From UBA1573 sp034005165 (lineage in GTDB: Bacteria; Pseudomonadota; Alphaproteobacteria; Micavibrionales; Micavibrionaceae): DNA of 37,113 bases. Below the pieces are notes generated by a model. It saw only the letters and a list, made by a program, of their open reading frames with translations. It searched no databases and was not told the DNA's origin. This document shows, one piece after another, positions 1 through 7,751 of the stretch. The position numbers were made by a program, and so were the translations under genes. Within the stretch, counting starts at the first letter, position 1. The number at the start of each line of letters is the position of its first letter. The stretch lies in contig JAVEVE010000009.1 in the NCBI GenBank assembly GCA_034005165.1, positions 1-37,113 of the forward strand, read 5' to 3'.

Positions 1-2
1 AA

Positions 3-1391
3 AAGAAACTGCATTCTGTAGGGAGTGAGACAGCAAAAAAAGTATCAAAAATCAGTGATAATGCTTTCTATTCAGGGAATCCGGATGCAGCGCTAACTGC
101 AGCTCAAATGAAATCGTATTTTCTGGAGGCAAGGATTTCAGCGCAGTATATCCTTTTAGGAAGGGATATAAAAAATAAAACCAGGGAATTTTCGACTTCA
201 CTATCTTCCTATAGGGAATCGGGAGATATGCTGATTGCGTATTTAAAAGATAGGAAACAAAAAGAGGAAGTCCGTACCCTGATGAACGACAAAGAATATG
301 AAGTCGTTCTGTCTGATATCGTAAAGAATATAAATATGGTTCACGAAAAACTGTATGCAATTCAGCAAAGCGAAGGTGTCATATCAACTTTAGTCGAAAA
401 TCTTTCAAGAGACCTTGAGGGGAAACGCGATCAGGCGTTTAAGGTAAGTGTTGATACTGTGTCATGGTTCAAATGGCTTGTATCTATCGTTTTGATTATT
501 GGAGGCGGTGCTGTCTTGATATTGGTTGTCTATCTGATGAAAACTTTATCCGGCACAGTTCACAATCTTTTTGAAGGATTTGATAGATTAAAAGTTGGGG
601 TCAAGGATACCGATGTCACGACAAGCGAAATGGTCGAGAATCTCTCCAGCGTTGTCGAATCGGCAAAAGAAGTTTCGCAGCGTAGTGAAGTAATGGAGAC
701 AAGCGTCTCCACAATGAGTGGGAGCATAACAACAGTCTCGTCAGCTGTAGAAGAGTTGGATAGATCCATTCGGGAAATTCAGAACATTACGGCGAACTCT
801 CTTATGAGCAGTCAGTCAGCGGTTGAGAGAACCGTAAAGATGGAAGAAGTCATCAATGAGCTGGCAAAAGCCTCTGAGCAAATCGGAGAGGTAGTTGTCT
901 TGATTAACTCTCTGGCCGAACAAACAAATCTTCTTGCTCTCAATGCGACCATTGAAGCGGCTAGGGCAGGTGAAGCAGGAAAAGGTTTCTCTGTTGTAGC
1001 TGATGAAGTTAAAAAATTGGCTGTTGAAACAACACATTCAACGGAAAGTATCCGTCTGCAAGTGAACAGAATTTCTGATATCTCTTCGCAGGCTCTATCC
1101 TATATGAATGAGCTGGCCGATTGTGTCAGGGATATAGAAATAAACTCCAAGCATATTGATAATGCCGTGAATGAGCAGCAGAGCGGAACATCTTCTATCG
1201 GGGACGCTATGAATGAAGTGACTAAGCTTTCCAGAAACGTTTCTGATGTGATTGCTGAAATTGGAGAGCGCATGGACAAAATGCGGGATATCAGCGCGAA
1301 TGTTTCAAGCAAGTCCAATACAGTAAAGCAATCCATTCAGCTTTTGAGTAGAGAAACCGAGAATTTCAGGTCCCATCTGAAAAAAGTATAA
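3..1391 (+). CDS. Methyl-accepting chemotaxis protein, 5' end outside window
   Basis: The frame is open from base 3 through the first internal ATG at 108, so the true start lies left of the window and this is the C-terminal part of a longer receptor. Visible parts are a helical, presumably periplasmic sensing segment, one transmembrane helix (around WLVSIVLIIGGGAVLILVVY, nt 475-535), a short linker, and the cytoplasmic signalling coiled coil. The hairpin tip is typical of the family: EQTNLLALNATIEAARAGE (about nt 918-975), followed by GKGFSVVADEVKKLA. The tip is the known contact with CheW and CheA, so the protein should feed an external signal into the flagellar phosphorelay. I see no C-terminal pentapeptide for CheR/CheB docking. 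The ligand cannot be told. An intrinsic terminator follows at 1425-1460. Confidence 0.93.
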   Translation, partial: KKLHSVGSETAKKVSKISDNAFYSGNPDAALTAAQMKSYFLEARISAQYILLGRDIKNKTREFSTSLSSYRESGDMLIAYLKDRKQKEEVRTLMNDKEYEVVLSDIVKNINMVHEKLYAIQQSEGVISTLVENLSRDLEGKRDQAFKVSVDTVSWFKWLVSIVLIIGGGAVLILVVYLMKTLSGTVHNLFEGFDRLKVGVKDTDVTTSEMVENLSSVVESAKEVSQRSEVMETSVSTMSGSITTVSSAVEELDRSIREIQNITANSLMSSQSAVERTVKMEEVINELAKASEQIGEVVVLINSLAEQTNLLALNATIEAARAGEAGKGFSVVADEVKKLAVETTHSTESIRLQVNRISDISSQALSYMNELADCVRDIEINSKHIDNAVNEQQSGTSSIGDAMNEVTKLSRNVSDVIAEIGERMDKMRDISANVSSKSNTVKQSIQLLSRETENFRSHLKKV

Positions 1392-1424
1392 TCAGCCGTG
1401 GGTTAGTATTTATAACAAGTCAGG

Positions 1425-1460
1425 AATTGCTCCTTTAAATAAAAAGGAGCAATTTTTTTT
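1425..1460 (+). terminator. Intrinsic terminator of the chemotaxis receptor gene
   Basis: The 12-base arm AATTGCTCCTTT (1425-1436) pairs with AAAGGAGCAATT (1443-1454). A run of T follows directly. It lies 34 bases after the receptor stop codon. Confidence 0.85.
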
Positions 1461-1522
1461 ATTCGTTGTTGAATATGGAGGTGTCGTTAATGCTTTATTA
1501 AGAGTTGGGGTGTAAAAACACA

Positions 1523-1544
1523 AAAGGCCGCACTGGCGGCCTTT
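1523..1544 (-). terminator. Terminator of the minus-strand 188-aa gene and small ORF
   Basis: AAAGGCCGC (1523-1531) pairs with GCGGCCTTT (1536-1544) over a four-base loop. Read on the minus strand it is followed by TTTTGTGTTTTTA. It therefore closes the minus-strand unit that ends with the small ORF at 1569-1649. Confidence 0.75.
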
Positions 1545-1568
1545 GAGATAGAATAATAGACGTAAAGA

Positions 1569-1649
1569 CTAAACTTGAGGTGCGGGAGACAATCCCATAG
1601 GCACAACTCGACTAGCTTTTTTTGCTGCAGATAAAGCGTAACTTCTCAT
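1569..1649 (-). CDS. Putative 26-residue peptide
   Basis: This short reading frame begins ATG AGA AGT and ends GTT TAG. Its start is preceded by a good ribosome-binding site (AGGAG, eight bases before the ATG). It begins 18 bases after the stop of the 188-aa gene and is followed by an intrinsic terminator, so it fits as the last gene of a small transcription unit. The peptide starts MRSYALSAAKKASR and ends MGLSPAPQV: a basic first half and a proline-rich tail, with no cysteine. I do not recognise it. It could be a small regulatory or precursor peptide, or a chance frame; the ribosome-binding site and the position are the only support. Confidence 0.45.
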   Translation of the reverse strand: MRSYALSAAKKASRVVPMGLSPAPQV

Positions 1650-1667
1650 GTTTATTTCTCCTATCTA

Positions 1668-2234
1668 TTAAACCGCATTCACACTCTTGAAGTAAATGTC
1701 CGCCATCTCTTCTTTGGACTTTCCGGACCGATATGCTTCATATAATTCACGATGCCCTAACTTGTCTAGTAAGTCAACAATTTTCGACTTGTTATCCATA
1801 TCGTAAATTTCACTCACTATTTTACACATTTCTATTGTTATGTCAAGAAAATGACGCCGAATTGCGTGAATTCCTTCCGGAGTATTATTTCCTGGGTGTG
1901 GGCGAGGTATTCCGATATAGGGTTGCTCAAGAGCTCTGATGCCCATGCCCATATTGCAAGCCATTTCATCGAGATCTACAGCTTTTGTATTGGCTGGGCA
2001 GACGAGGACAAGTAGATCGCTACCTGAAATGTGAAAATCAGGTACTTTCCCTGTAATGACTTGATATTTAATGCCATTTTCTTGGGCAAAAGCGAGGAGG
2101 CGCTTGCCCTCAGGGAGTTTTCCTAGCATGCCTTGGCATTCATCCAGGATAATTTGAGCCTGAGGATGTTGGTAATCCATAGATCCGGCCATTTGGGCGT
2201 GGGAATCTCCAAATTCTTTCAACATGTCATTCAT
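1668..2234 (-). CDS. Hypothetical protein, 188 aa
   Basis: Unrecognised soluble protein without a signal peptide or membrane segment. The start is supported by AAGGA about nine bases upstream. The middle holds a hydrophobic strand (LLVLVCPANTKAVDLDEMAC) and then a Gly/Pro-rich stretch (IGIPRPHPGNNTPEG). The C-terminal half looks helical and charged. It is downstream of and co-directional with the 193-aa gene at 2291-2872 (56-base gap), and is followed by the 26-residue small ORF and a terminator. No function can be assigned. Confidence 0.7.
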   Translation of the reverse strand: MNDMLKEFGDSHAQMAGSMDYQHPQAQIILDECQGMLGKLPEGKRLLAFAQENGIKYQVITGKVPDFHISGSDLLVLVCPANTKAVDLDEMACNMGMGIRALEQPYIGIPRPHPGNNTPEGIHAIRRHFLDITIEMCKIVSEIYDMDNKSKIVDLLDKLGHRELYEAYRSGKSKEEMADIYFKSVNAV

Positions 2235-2290
2235 AATCAGGTGTCCTTATTTTTACTGTGCTCTGTGAGCGGTTCTACAGTCTCAAGCAG

Positions 2291-2872
2291 CTAGTTCAGC
2301 CCCATGGTCAACATACGCTTCGGCGTTGTTGTCACGCGCCCGTCCTTGGTAACTGTGATCACGGCCTCCATAGGGCTGCCATCATACAAAACAGGGGCAG
2401 TAACGCTGAATGTTCCTGTTTGAGTGTCTTGCGCAATATCAATTGGTGTCGGTACGGCACCAAACTCTTCACGTCGATCTTCGTCATATAAGTCAATTAT
2501 AGCAGCTTCTTCAGGGCTTTTCAGAAGAATAATTTCGCCTTCCGGGAGTCTCACGAAGCAATAGTAGAAATTAAGATATGGAATTACTGTTTCTTTACTG
2601 ATTTTAAGGCCGGCCTGAGCGTTGATTTTTTGAATAGGTGCATCAGAACCGTCCATATAGAAGTAGGTGTCGCCGTCAGATAGGAAGTCCATGGAAAACG
2701 TTGGAAGGGACGAGAAATTCGTCAAACGGTATAGCAAAAACGTTTCATAGAATGGGAGCTTGAGGCACTTGGCTTCGCTTGTTGCGGGAGAAAAGGTAAT
2801 TGACTGCGTCGTCGGTTTGACGCGCGCAATCATCGAAACAGTTTTTTCACGGTCGAGTCGGTGCCAGATCAT
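2291..2872 (-). CDS. Hypothetical protein, up to 193 aa
   Basis: Unrecognised. The C-terminal half reads as a beta-rich domain with a hairpin pattern ending in AVITVTKDGRVTTTPKR. There is no signal peptide and no convincing membrane helix. The start is uncertain: the first ATG (2872) has no clear ribosome-binding site, and a second ATG at 2833 (MIARVKPT) would give 180 residues. It precedes the 188-aa gene on the same strand and may share a transcript with it. No function can be assigned. Confidence 0.6.
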   Translation of the reverse strand: MIWHRLDREKTVSMIARVKPTTQSITFSPATSEAKCLKLPFYETFLLYRLTNFSSLPTFSMDFLSDGDTYFYMDGSDAPIQKINAQAGLKISKETVIPYLNFYYCFVRLPEGEIILLKSPEEAAIIDLYDEDRREEFGAVPTPIDIAQDTQTGTFSVTAPVLYDGSPMEAVITVTKDGRVTTTPKRMLTMGLN

Positions 2873-2961
2873 GACGAAGAATATAACAGCTTTTTCAAAA
2901 GGAAAACGGAAAAATGTGAGCGATAGCCATTGTTTTTATTTGAAAAAATTTTATGCAGCAA

Positions 2962-3963
2962 TTAAACGGGTTCAGATTCTAGAAGTTGAGCAAGGGCGTT
3001 GTCAAAAAGGCTTTGGGCTGAAGAGGCTGCATGAGCTTCGCCGCCTAATGTTTGTCGCCATTTTTTTGCGCCGCGCAATCCATTAAACAGCCCCAGCATA
3101 TGGCGTGTTGTGGAGTGAATAGGCATGCCTGCTGAAGCTCTGCGAGTTTCAATATATTCAGCCATGTGGGCCACTATTGCGTACCTATCAGGGAGAGGCG
3201 TTCCGAAAAGTTTGTGCTCCAACTCAGCCAAATACCAAGGGTTCTGATAGGCTTCCCGCCCGATCATAAATCCGTCAAAGTCAGGCAACAACCCGTCGAT
3301 CATCGCTAGAGTATTCACCCCGCCATTGAGGATAATGGCTAGATCAGGGTGGTTCTTTTTGAGAAGAGCGGCTATATCGTAGCGCAGCGGCGGAATTTCC
3401 CGATTCTCTTTCGGGGAGAGGCCCTTGAGCCAAGCTTTTCGGGCATGAATTATAAATTTAGTACAGCCTGTTGCAGCAATTTTCTCAACGAACGTCTCAA
3501 GAAAAGGATAGTCTTCTGAGTCGTCAATCCCAATGCGGCATTTGACTGTCACAGGGACTGAAACAGTGTCCTGCATAGATTTAATGCAATCAGCAACCAG
3601 ATCAGGTTCCCTCATTAGGCAAGCACCGAAGCTGCCTTTTTGAACACGTTCACTTGGGCAACCGCAATTGAGGTTAATCTCGTCATATCCGAAATCTTCC
3701 CCTGTTTTTGCCGATCTGGCCAAATCCTCAGGTTCTGATCCCCCGAGCTGAAGGGCAATCGGGTGTTCACAGTCGGAATGCCCCAATAACTTGTCCAGAT
3801 CCCCGTGAAGAACGGCTCCTGTTGTTATCATTTCTGTGTAAACCAGAGCATTCGGACTGAGCTGGCGGTGGAAATAGCGGCAATGTCGGTCAGTCCAGTC
3901 GATCATCGGCGCGACGGACAGTAGAGGAGAGATAAGGCTTGAATTTTGAACGACTTTTCTCAT
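2962..3963 (-). CDS. dusA: tRNA-dihydrouridine synthase A
   Basis: Flavin enzyme that reduces specific uridines in the D-loop of tRNA to dihydrouridine, in the cytosol with FMN and NADPH. Family signatures are the N-terminal LSVAPMIDWTDRHCR (typical of DusA), LQLGGSEPEDLA, the catalytic-cysteine motif NLNCGCPS, VTVKCRIGIDD, FIIHARKAWLKGLSPKENR, LNGGV and the FMN phosphate-binding GFMIGREAYQNPW. The start at 3963 (MRKVVQNSS) gives 333 residues, normal for DusA. A longer frame reaching 4122 would overlap the divergent SH3 gene and adds no family sequence. The neighbouring SH3 gene is transcribed away from it. Confidence 0.96.
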   Translation of the reverse strand: MRKVVQNSSLISPLLSVAPMIDWTDRHCRYFHRQLSPNALVYTEMITTGAVLHGDLDKLLGHSDCEHPIALQLGGSEPEDLARSAKTGEDFGYDEINLNCGCPSERVQKGSFGACLMREPDLVADCIKSMQDTVSVPVTVKCRIGIDDSEDYPFLETFVEKIAATGCTKFIIHARKAWLKGLSPKENREIPPLRYDIAALLKKNHPDLAIILNGGVNTLAMIDGLLPDFDGFMIGREAYQNPWYLAELEHKLFGTPLPDRYAIVAHMAEYIETRRASAGMPIHSTTRHMLGLFNGLRGAKKWRQTLGGEAHAASSAQSLFDNALAQLLESEPV

Positions 3964-4015
3964 AATGGCTCGTCTTTTACGCGAGAAACCGTACATACGT
4001 CCAGATTTATTAACA

Positions 4016-4549
4016 ATGAAACTGAAAATGACCAGATTTTTAGCCATTTTGGCAACCTTATTTCTTATTTCTATCTTCCAACATGTTGCCTTGGCACAAG
4101 ACGGGGGAGATGAAGTATCCAAATTGAATTCTGTGTCCGGTCTCCCGCTGCCGCGCTTTGCAACCCTGAAATCCGATAACGTGTATATGCGTACCGGCCC
4201 AAGTATGGATTACCCGATCCGTTGGATTTATAAGCGTGATGGTCTGCCTGTTGAAATCATTCAGGAATTTGACGCATGGCGTCGGATCAAAGACCCCGAA
4301 GGAGAAACGGGCTGGGTTCATAAAATCCTGCTTTCGGGTAAAAAGACAGCCATGATTAAAGGCAAAGAGCGAGTTTTGGCCTATGCGAGCGATGAGTTAG
4401 TGCGCCCAATCGCCAAACTCGAGCCTGATTTTATCGTCACATTAGAGAAATGCGATAAGCGTGCCTGTTTTGCAACATTCCCACCTTATGAAGGATGGAT
4501 TGAGAAAAAATCTCTTTGGGGAGTTTACGCCTCCGAAATTTTTAATTAA
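4016..4549 (+). CDS. Secreted SH3 (SH3_4/DUF1058-type) protein
   Basis: The chosen start MKLKMTRFLAIL begins a clear signal peptide with hydrophobic core FLAILATLFLISIF and a likely cleavage after ALA or AQ, so the product is probably periplasmic. The frame can extend to 3965, but that adds 17 charged residues in front of the signal peptide. The mature part has a bacterial SH3-type fold: NVYMRTGPSMDYPIRWIYKRDGL, then EIIQEFDAWRRIKDPEGETGWVH, a pattern seen in alphaproteobacterial SH3_4 proteins. A second, weaker repeat-like unit follows (ACFATFPPYEGWIEKKSLWG). Such domains usually bind cell-wall peptides; the exact partner is unknown. It is divergent from dusA. Confidence 0.85.
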   Translation: MKLKMTRFLAILATLFLISIFQHVALAQDGGDEVSKLNSVSGLPLPRFATLKSDNVYMRTGPSMDYPIRWIYKRDGLPVEIIQEFDAWRRIKDPEGETGWVHKILLSGKKTAMIKGKERVLAYASDELVRPIAKLEPDFIVTLEKCDKRACFATFPPYEGWIEKKSLWGVYASEIFN

Positions 4550-4620
4550 CATTACGAATCAGAGGGTTGTGCTTCGCACCGCTTTCTGGGTGGAGCCCTA
4601 GTTCCATAGGGATTCACAAC

Positions 4621-4641
4621 TTATCCACAAGCTTATCCACA
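4621..4641 (+). promoter_or_regulatory. Two tandem perfect DnaA boxes
   Basis: TTATCCACA occurs at 4621-4629 and again at 4633-4641, both on the plus strand and 12 bases apart. Both match the strict DnaA consensus. They lie 39 bases before the start of the unknown gene at 4680. They could regulate that gene through DnaA, titrate DnaA, or be part of an origin-like site. No AT-rich unwinding element or further boxes are evident nearby. Confidence 0.6.
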
Positions 4642-4679
4642 GTCTTTTCCCACCTCTGTCCGCTCCGGAACCAGATCAT

Positions 4680-5642
4680 ATGCTAAGTATAGAAAAAGCC
4701 GAGGTCGCGCACCTCTTACAGCTGAGTCTGTCCAAAATGGCAACTGTCCCAGATAAAGGGACAGACATTCGTCTGATGTTGCAAGTCATGGGCGGTGTAT
4801 TAACGGAAACAGCATTTTTCTTCGAAGAGCCTGATGAAACTCTGGCTTCAATCTTCACAAAAATTTCTGCAGTTCTCGGATGCGATGCCTACGAAGGCGA
4901 ATTACCGCTCTGGCTCGACATGGACCCGATTCAGATTGATGCCTATACCGAACGCGGACGTGAATTGGCGCGCATGGCAATCCATGACTGGGCCGACTGC
5001 GAATTCGGATTTGTCGATATGGTCGTGATGGTCTGCCATCACATCATGGCATCATGGGAAGAAGAGGGGATTCCAAGAACGGAATCCTTCCGCCTTCTGA
5101 TCGAATACGCCACACGCTGCATGTGCTTTGAAGTGGCAGCTCAAGAATTATGTGACGTTCTCATTGAAAAGAAAATGGGACGTGACGGCTGGACACTCGG
5201 AGATTGCCTGGGGGGGCTCTCCGGTGCTGCCGGCTGGCGTTTGGCAAAACTCAATTTGCTGAAAAAGAAATTGCCAAAGGATGAAGTCGCCACAATCGGC
5301 GAAAGTGATCTGGATTATCTGGTAACATCCTTAACCGCCGAAGCAATCCGCATGGGCGTACCCGCAGGAAGCGATTGGAAATTTGGTTTGGCGGCAAACG
5401 ATGCGCCCGTCAATCCGCCGATTGAATTGCTCGAAGGTGTTGAACCTTACGCACAACTTTTCTTCTCTGCCGTTCCGATGTCAGATGTCAAAGATCAAGC
5501 CGTCGCGTGCGCCAAGGCCGCAGGCCGCATGCTTGCAGTCGTTGCCACAGGCGACGATCCCGAGATTGCCCACGTCATCGCAAAACCTCTCGCAATGATG
5601 GCGATCACCGAAACCTACCACGCGTTTTGGTTGGGATACTAA
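4680..5642 (+). CDS. Hypothetical protein, 320 aa
   Basis: Unrecognised cytosolic protein, predicted largely helical, with no signal peptide. Features are acidic stretches (FFFEEPDETLASIF), an Asp/Cys-containing centre (IHDWADCEFGFVDMVVMVCHHIM), a glycine-rich segment (GDCLGGLSGAAGWRLAKLN) and a C-terminal Ala-rich helix ending in YHAFWLGY. No clear Shine-Dalgarno sequence precedes the ATG. The two DnaA boxes just upstream are the only hint at regulation. It converges with the MFS gene, with only three bases between their stop codons. Confidence 0.75.
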   Translation: MLSIEKAEVAHLLQLSLSKMATVPDKGTDIRLMLQVMGGVLTETAFFFEEPDETLASIFTKISAVLGCDAYEGELPLWLDMDPIQIDAYTERGRELARMAIHDWADCEFGFVDMVVMVCHHIMASWEEEGIPRTESFRLLIEYATRCMCFEVAAQELCDVLIEKKMGRDGWTLGDCLGGLSGAAGWRLAKLNLLKKKLPKDEVATIGESDLDYLVTSLTAEAIRMGVPAGSDWKFGLAANDAPVNPPIELLEGVEPYAQLFFSAVPMSDVKDQAVACAKAAGRMLAVVATGDDPEIAHVIAKPLAMMAITETYHAFWLGY

Positions 5643-5645
5643 TTT

Positions 5646-6902
5646 CTAAGAGATTTTTCCCTCTTCTGAATCTGCGCTATAGAGCTTATGGCGCAGGTTT
5701 GGTGTCACGAAATATGTCGTGCCGACAACAAGAAGCGTCATCACGCCTCCAAACACAACAGACGGAACCAACCCCATAAAACGCGCAGCAGTACCTGATT
5801 CAAACGCGCCGATTTCATTGGATGAGATAACAAACATTGAACTGATGGCCGACACACGCCCACGCATATGATCGGGCGTTAGAATTTGTTTGAGTGTCGT
5901 GCGGATCACAACACTGATTGTGTCAAACAATCCGCTAAAAGCCAAAAACACAACGGATAATAAGAATGAAGTGGAGAGGCCAAATCCGATCATACACACA
6001 CCGAACGCAGCAACGCTCCACAGCATACGGGTAAGGGGGAAGGTCTGCATCGGACGAAGCGCGAAATAGAGGGCCGCCAATATCGCCCCGAACGCAGGAG
6101 CCGTTCTGAGGATGCCAAGCCCTTCAGGACCGACATGAAGAATTTCGCTAGCAAAGGCAGGCAACATGGCAACCGCGCCGCCAAACAACACAGCAAACAT
6201 ATCAACCGCCATAACGGTGAGTAACATGCGGTGCGTAATGACAAACTTCCACCCTTCGACAATATTCCCAAGGGCAGATTTATCAATCCCGACTTTCTCG
6301 TAATGGCGTTTGGGATGAATATTGAGAACACATAAGAATCCGAGCGTCATAAACGTGACAGGCAAAACCCACGCTGCCCCAACTCCCACAAACCCGTAAA
6401 CCATCCCCGCAAGCACGGGGCCTGTCATCACAGCAATCTGAACGGCAGTATTGCTCCATGCACTCGCCGCCGAATAATCTTTACGCTCGATAATTTGCGG
6501 AGTGATCGAAAAATAAGCAGGCATCATAAAGCTGCGCGCAATTCCTGAAATAAACACGCCGACAAAGAGCAGGGGAACAAGCATATCATGTGGCATCGGA
6601 ATAACGCCTGCACCCAAAACATAAAGAGCCGCCAGATTAAGACACAGCGTCGCCACGCATAAACGATACACGCGACGCGGCGTAGAAATATCAACCGCAT
6701 ATCCTGAGAATAGGGCTGAGATAATCGCAGGAATAGCCTCGGTCAATCCGATCAAGCCCAACAAGAATTCCGATTTGGTAATGGTATAAATCTGCCACCC
6801 GACAATCACAGCCAAGGCCTGCAAACCCATATGACAAAACATCCGCGCCCCGACAAGGTAGCGGAAATCAGGATTCTTCAAAATTTGAACGGATAGGGAC
6901 AT
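5646..6902 (-). CDS. MFS exporter (MFS_3/EntS-like)
   Basis: Inner-membrane transporter with about twelve hydrophobic helices. It starts MSLSVQILKNPDFRYLVGARM, an N-terminus typical of MFS_3/EntS-type proteins (short amphipathic lead, then FRxL...). The family's conserved loop between helices 2 and 3 is visible as GYAVDISTPRRVYR, and PDHMRGRVSAI is the characteristic loop in the second half. The frame extends to 6974, but that part lacks family sequence, so the ATG at 6902 is preferred (418 residues, usual length). Family members export siderophores, drugs or other small molecules by proton antiport; the substrate is not readable. It is divergent from fabA, with no obvious operon partner. Confidence 0.88.
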   Translation of the reverse strand: MSLSVQILKNPDFRYLVGARMFCHMGLQALAVIVGWQIYTITKSEFLLGLIGLTEAIPAIISALFSGYAVDISTPRRVYRLCVATLCLNLAALYVLGAGVIPMPHDMLVPLLFVGVFISGIARSFMMPAYFSITPQIIERKDYSAASAWSNTAVQIAVMTGPVLAGMVYGFVGVGAAWVLPVTFMTLGFLCVLNIHPKRHYEKVGIDKSALGNIVEGWKFVITHRMLLTVMAVDMFAVLFGGAVAMLPAFASEILHVGPEGLGILRTAPAFGAILAALYFALRPMQTFPLTRMLWSVAAFGVCMIGFGLSTSFLLSVVFLAFSGLFDTISVVIRTTLKQILTPDHMRGRVSAISSMFVISSNEIGAFESGTAARFMGLVPSVVFGGVMTLLVVGTTYFVTPNLRHKLYSADSEEGKIS

Positions 6903-7029
6903 AAATAAGGATGTTTGGATAAGGGGTGTAAGTATCAAGAATATATGAGGAATGTTGTATATTGAATATAGCAAAAAGACGGGAGATATGTTTTTTAATA
7001 TATGGAAATACGGTTGCCTTTTTGGTCTG

Positions 7030-7035
7030 TATAAT
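7030..7035 (+). promoter_or_regulatory. Putative -10 element of the fabA promoter
   Basis: A perfect TATAAT lies 61 bases before the fabA ATG, in the AT-rich gap between the divergent MFS gene and fabA. No good -35 hexamer is found at 16-18 bases, so the call rests on the -10 alone. Confidence 0.35.
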
Positions 7036-7095
7036 CTAGCTTATAACGAAATATTTCCATTTGTAACAAAAACTCAAAAGCCTTATAAAGAGCCC

Positions 7096-7644
7096 ATGAC
7101 TATGACCAAAGAAAAAGCAGGGTGGGACTTTTCCCCCAAGGGTGCATACACACGCGAAGATTTGCTTGCGTGCGGTAGAGGTGACTTGTTCGGTCCGGGT
7201 AATGCGAAATTGCCTGCGCCGCCAATGCTCATGTTTGATCGCATCACCAAAATCACTACCGAAGGCGGCTCCTACGGTAAAGGTGAGCTGGTATCTGAAT
7301 TCGACATTAAGCCTGATCTGTGGTTCTTTGACTGCCACTTTATCGGTGACCCGGTTATGCCGGGGTGCTTGGGGCTTGATGCTTTGTGGCAATTGCTCGG
7401 ATTTTATCTGGGTTGGACGGGGGCTCCCGGTTCAGGACGTGCGCTAGGTTTGGGTGAATTGAAATTCACCGGACAAATCCTGCCTGAAACGAAATTGGTC
7501 ACATATCATTTGGATATCAAACGCGTGATTAACCGTTCATTGGTTCTAGGTATCGCAGACGGTCAGGTTCTTGCTGACGGCAAAGTGATCTACGAAGCCA
7601 AAGATCTACGCGTCGGATTGTTCGAAAACCCCAGAGCCATGTAA
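7096..7644 (+). CDS. fabA: 3-hydroxydecanoyl-ACP dehydratase/isomerase
   Basis: Dehydrates 3-hydroxyacyl-ACP and isomerises trans-2-decenoyl-ACP to cis-3-decenoyl-ACP, the branch point to unsaturated fatty acids in the type II system. The active-site His lies in WFFDCHFIGDPVMPG and the catalytic Asp in GCLGLDALWQLLGFYLGW, both as in FabA and unlike the shorter FabZ. The product is 182 residues from the ATG at 7096, close to the usual 170-175. The frame extends upstream to 6952, but the extra residues do not resemble the family. fabB and fabI follow on the same strand, so the three genes form a functional set for unsaturated chain synthesis and elongation. Confidence 0.96.
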   Translation: MTMTKEKAGWDFSPKGAYTREDLLACGRGDLFGPGNAKLPAPPMLMFDRITKITTEGGSYGKGELVSEFDIKPDLWFFDCHFIGDPVMPGCLGLDALWQLLGFYLGWTGAPGSGRALGLGELKFTGQILPETKLVTYHLDIKRVINRSLVLGIADGQVLADGKVIYEAKDLRVGLFENPRAM

Positions 7645-7686
7645 GGGCTATGTAGCATAGCCGGATCATAACTAATCTCTTTTGTT

Positions 7687-7706
7687 ATTCCGGCGTATGC
7701 CGGAAT
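7687..7706. repeat. Small intergenic palindrome (REP-like)
   Basis: ATTCCGGC (7687-7694) and GCCGGAAT (7699-7706) form a perfect 8-bp stem over GTAT in the fabA-fabB gap. No T-run follows, so it is not a standard terminator. It resembles short dispersed palindromes found between genes in many proteobacteria. It might stabilise fabA mRNA. Confidence 0.5.
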
Positions 7707-7751
7707 GATATTTATAGAGAACACATTACCTTCTAAAGAAAGGGTCACATA

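Noticed and set aside
7687..7706. Hairpin after fabA considered as a terminator
   Set aside because: No T-run follows, and fabB just downstream is functionally linked, so it is listed only as a palindromic repeat.
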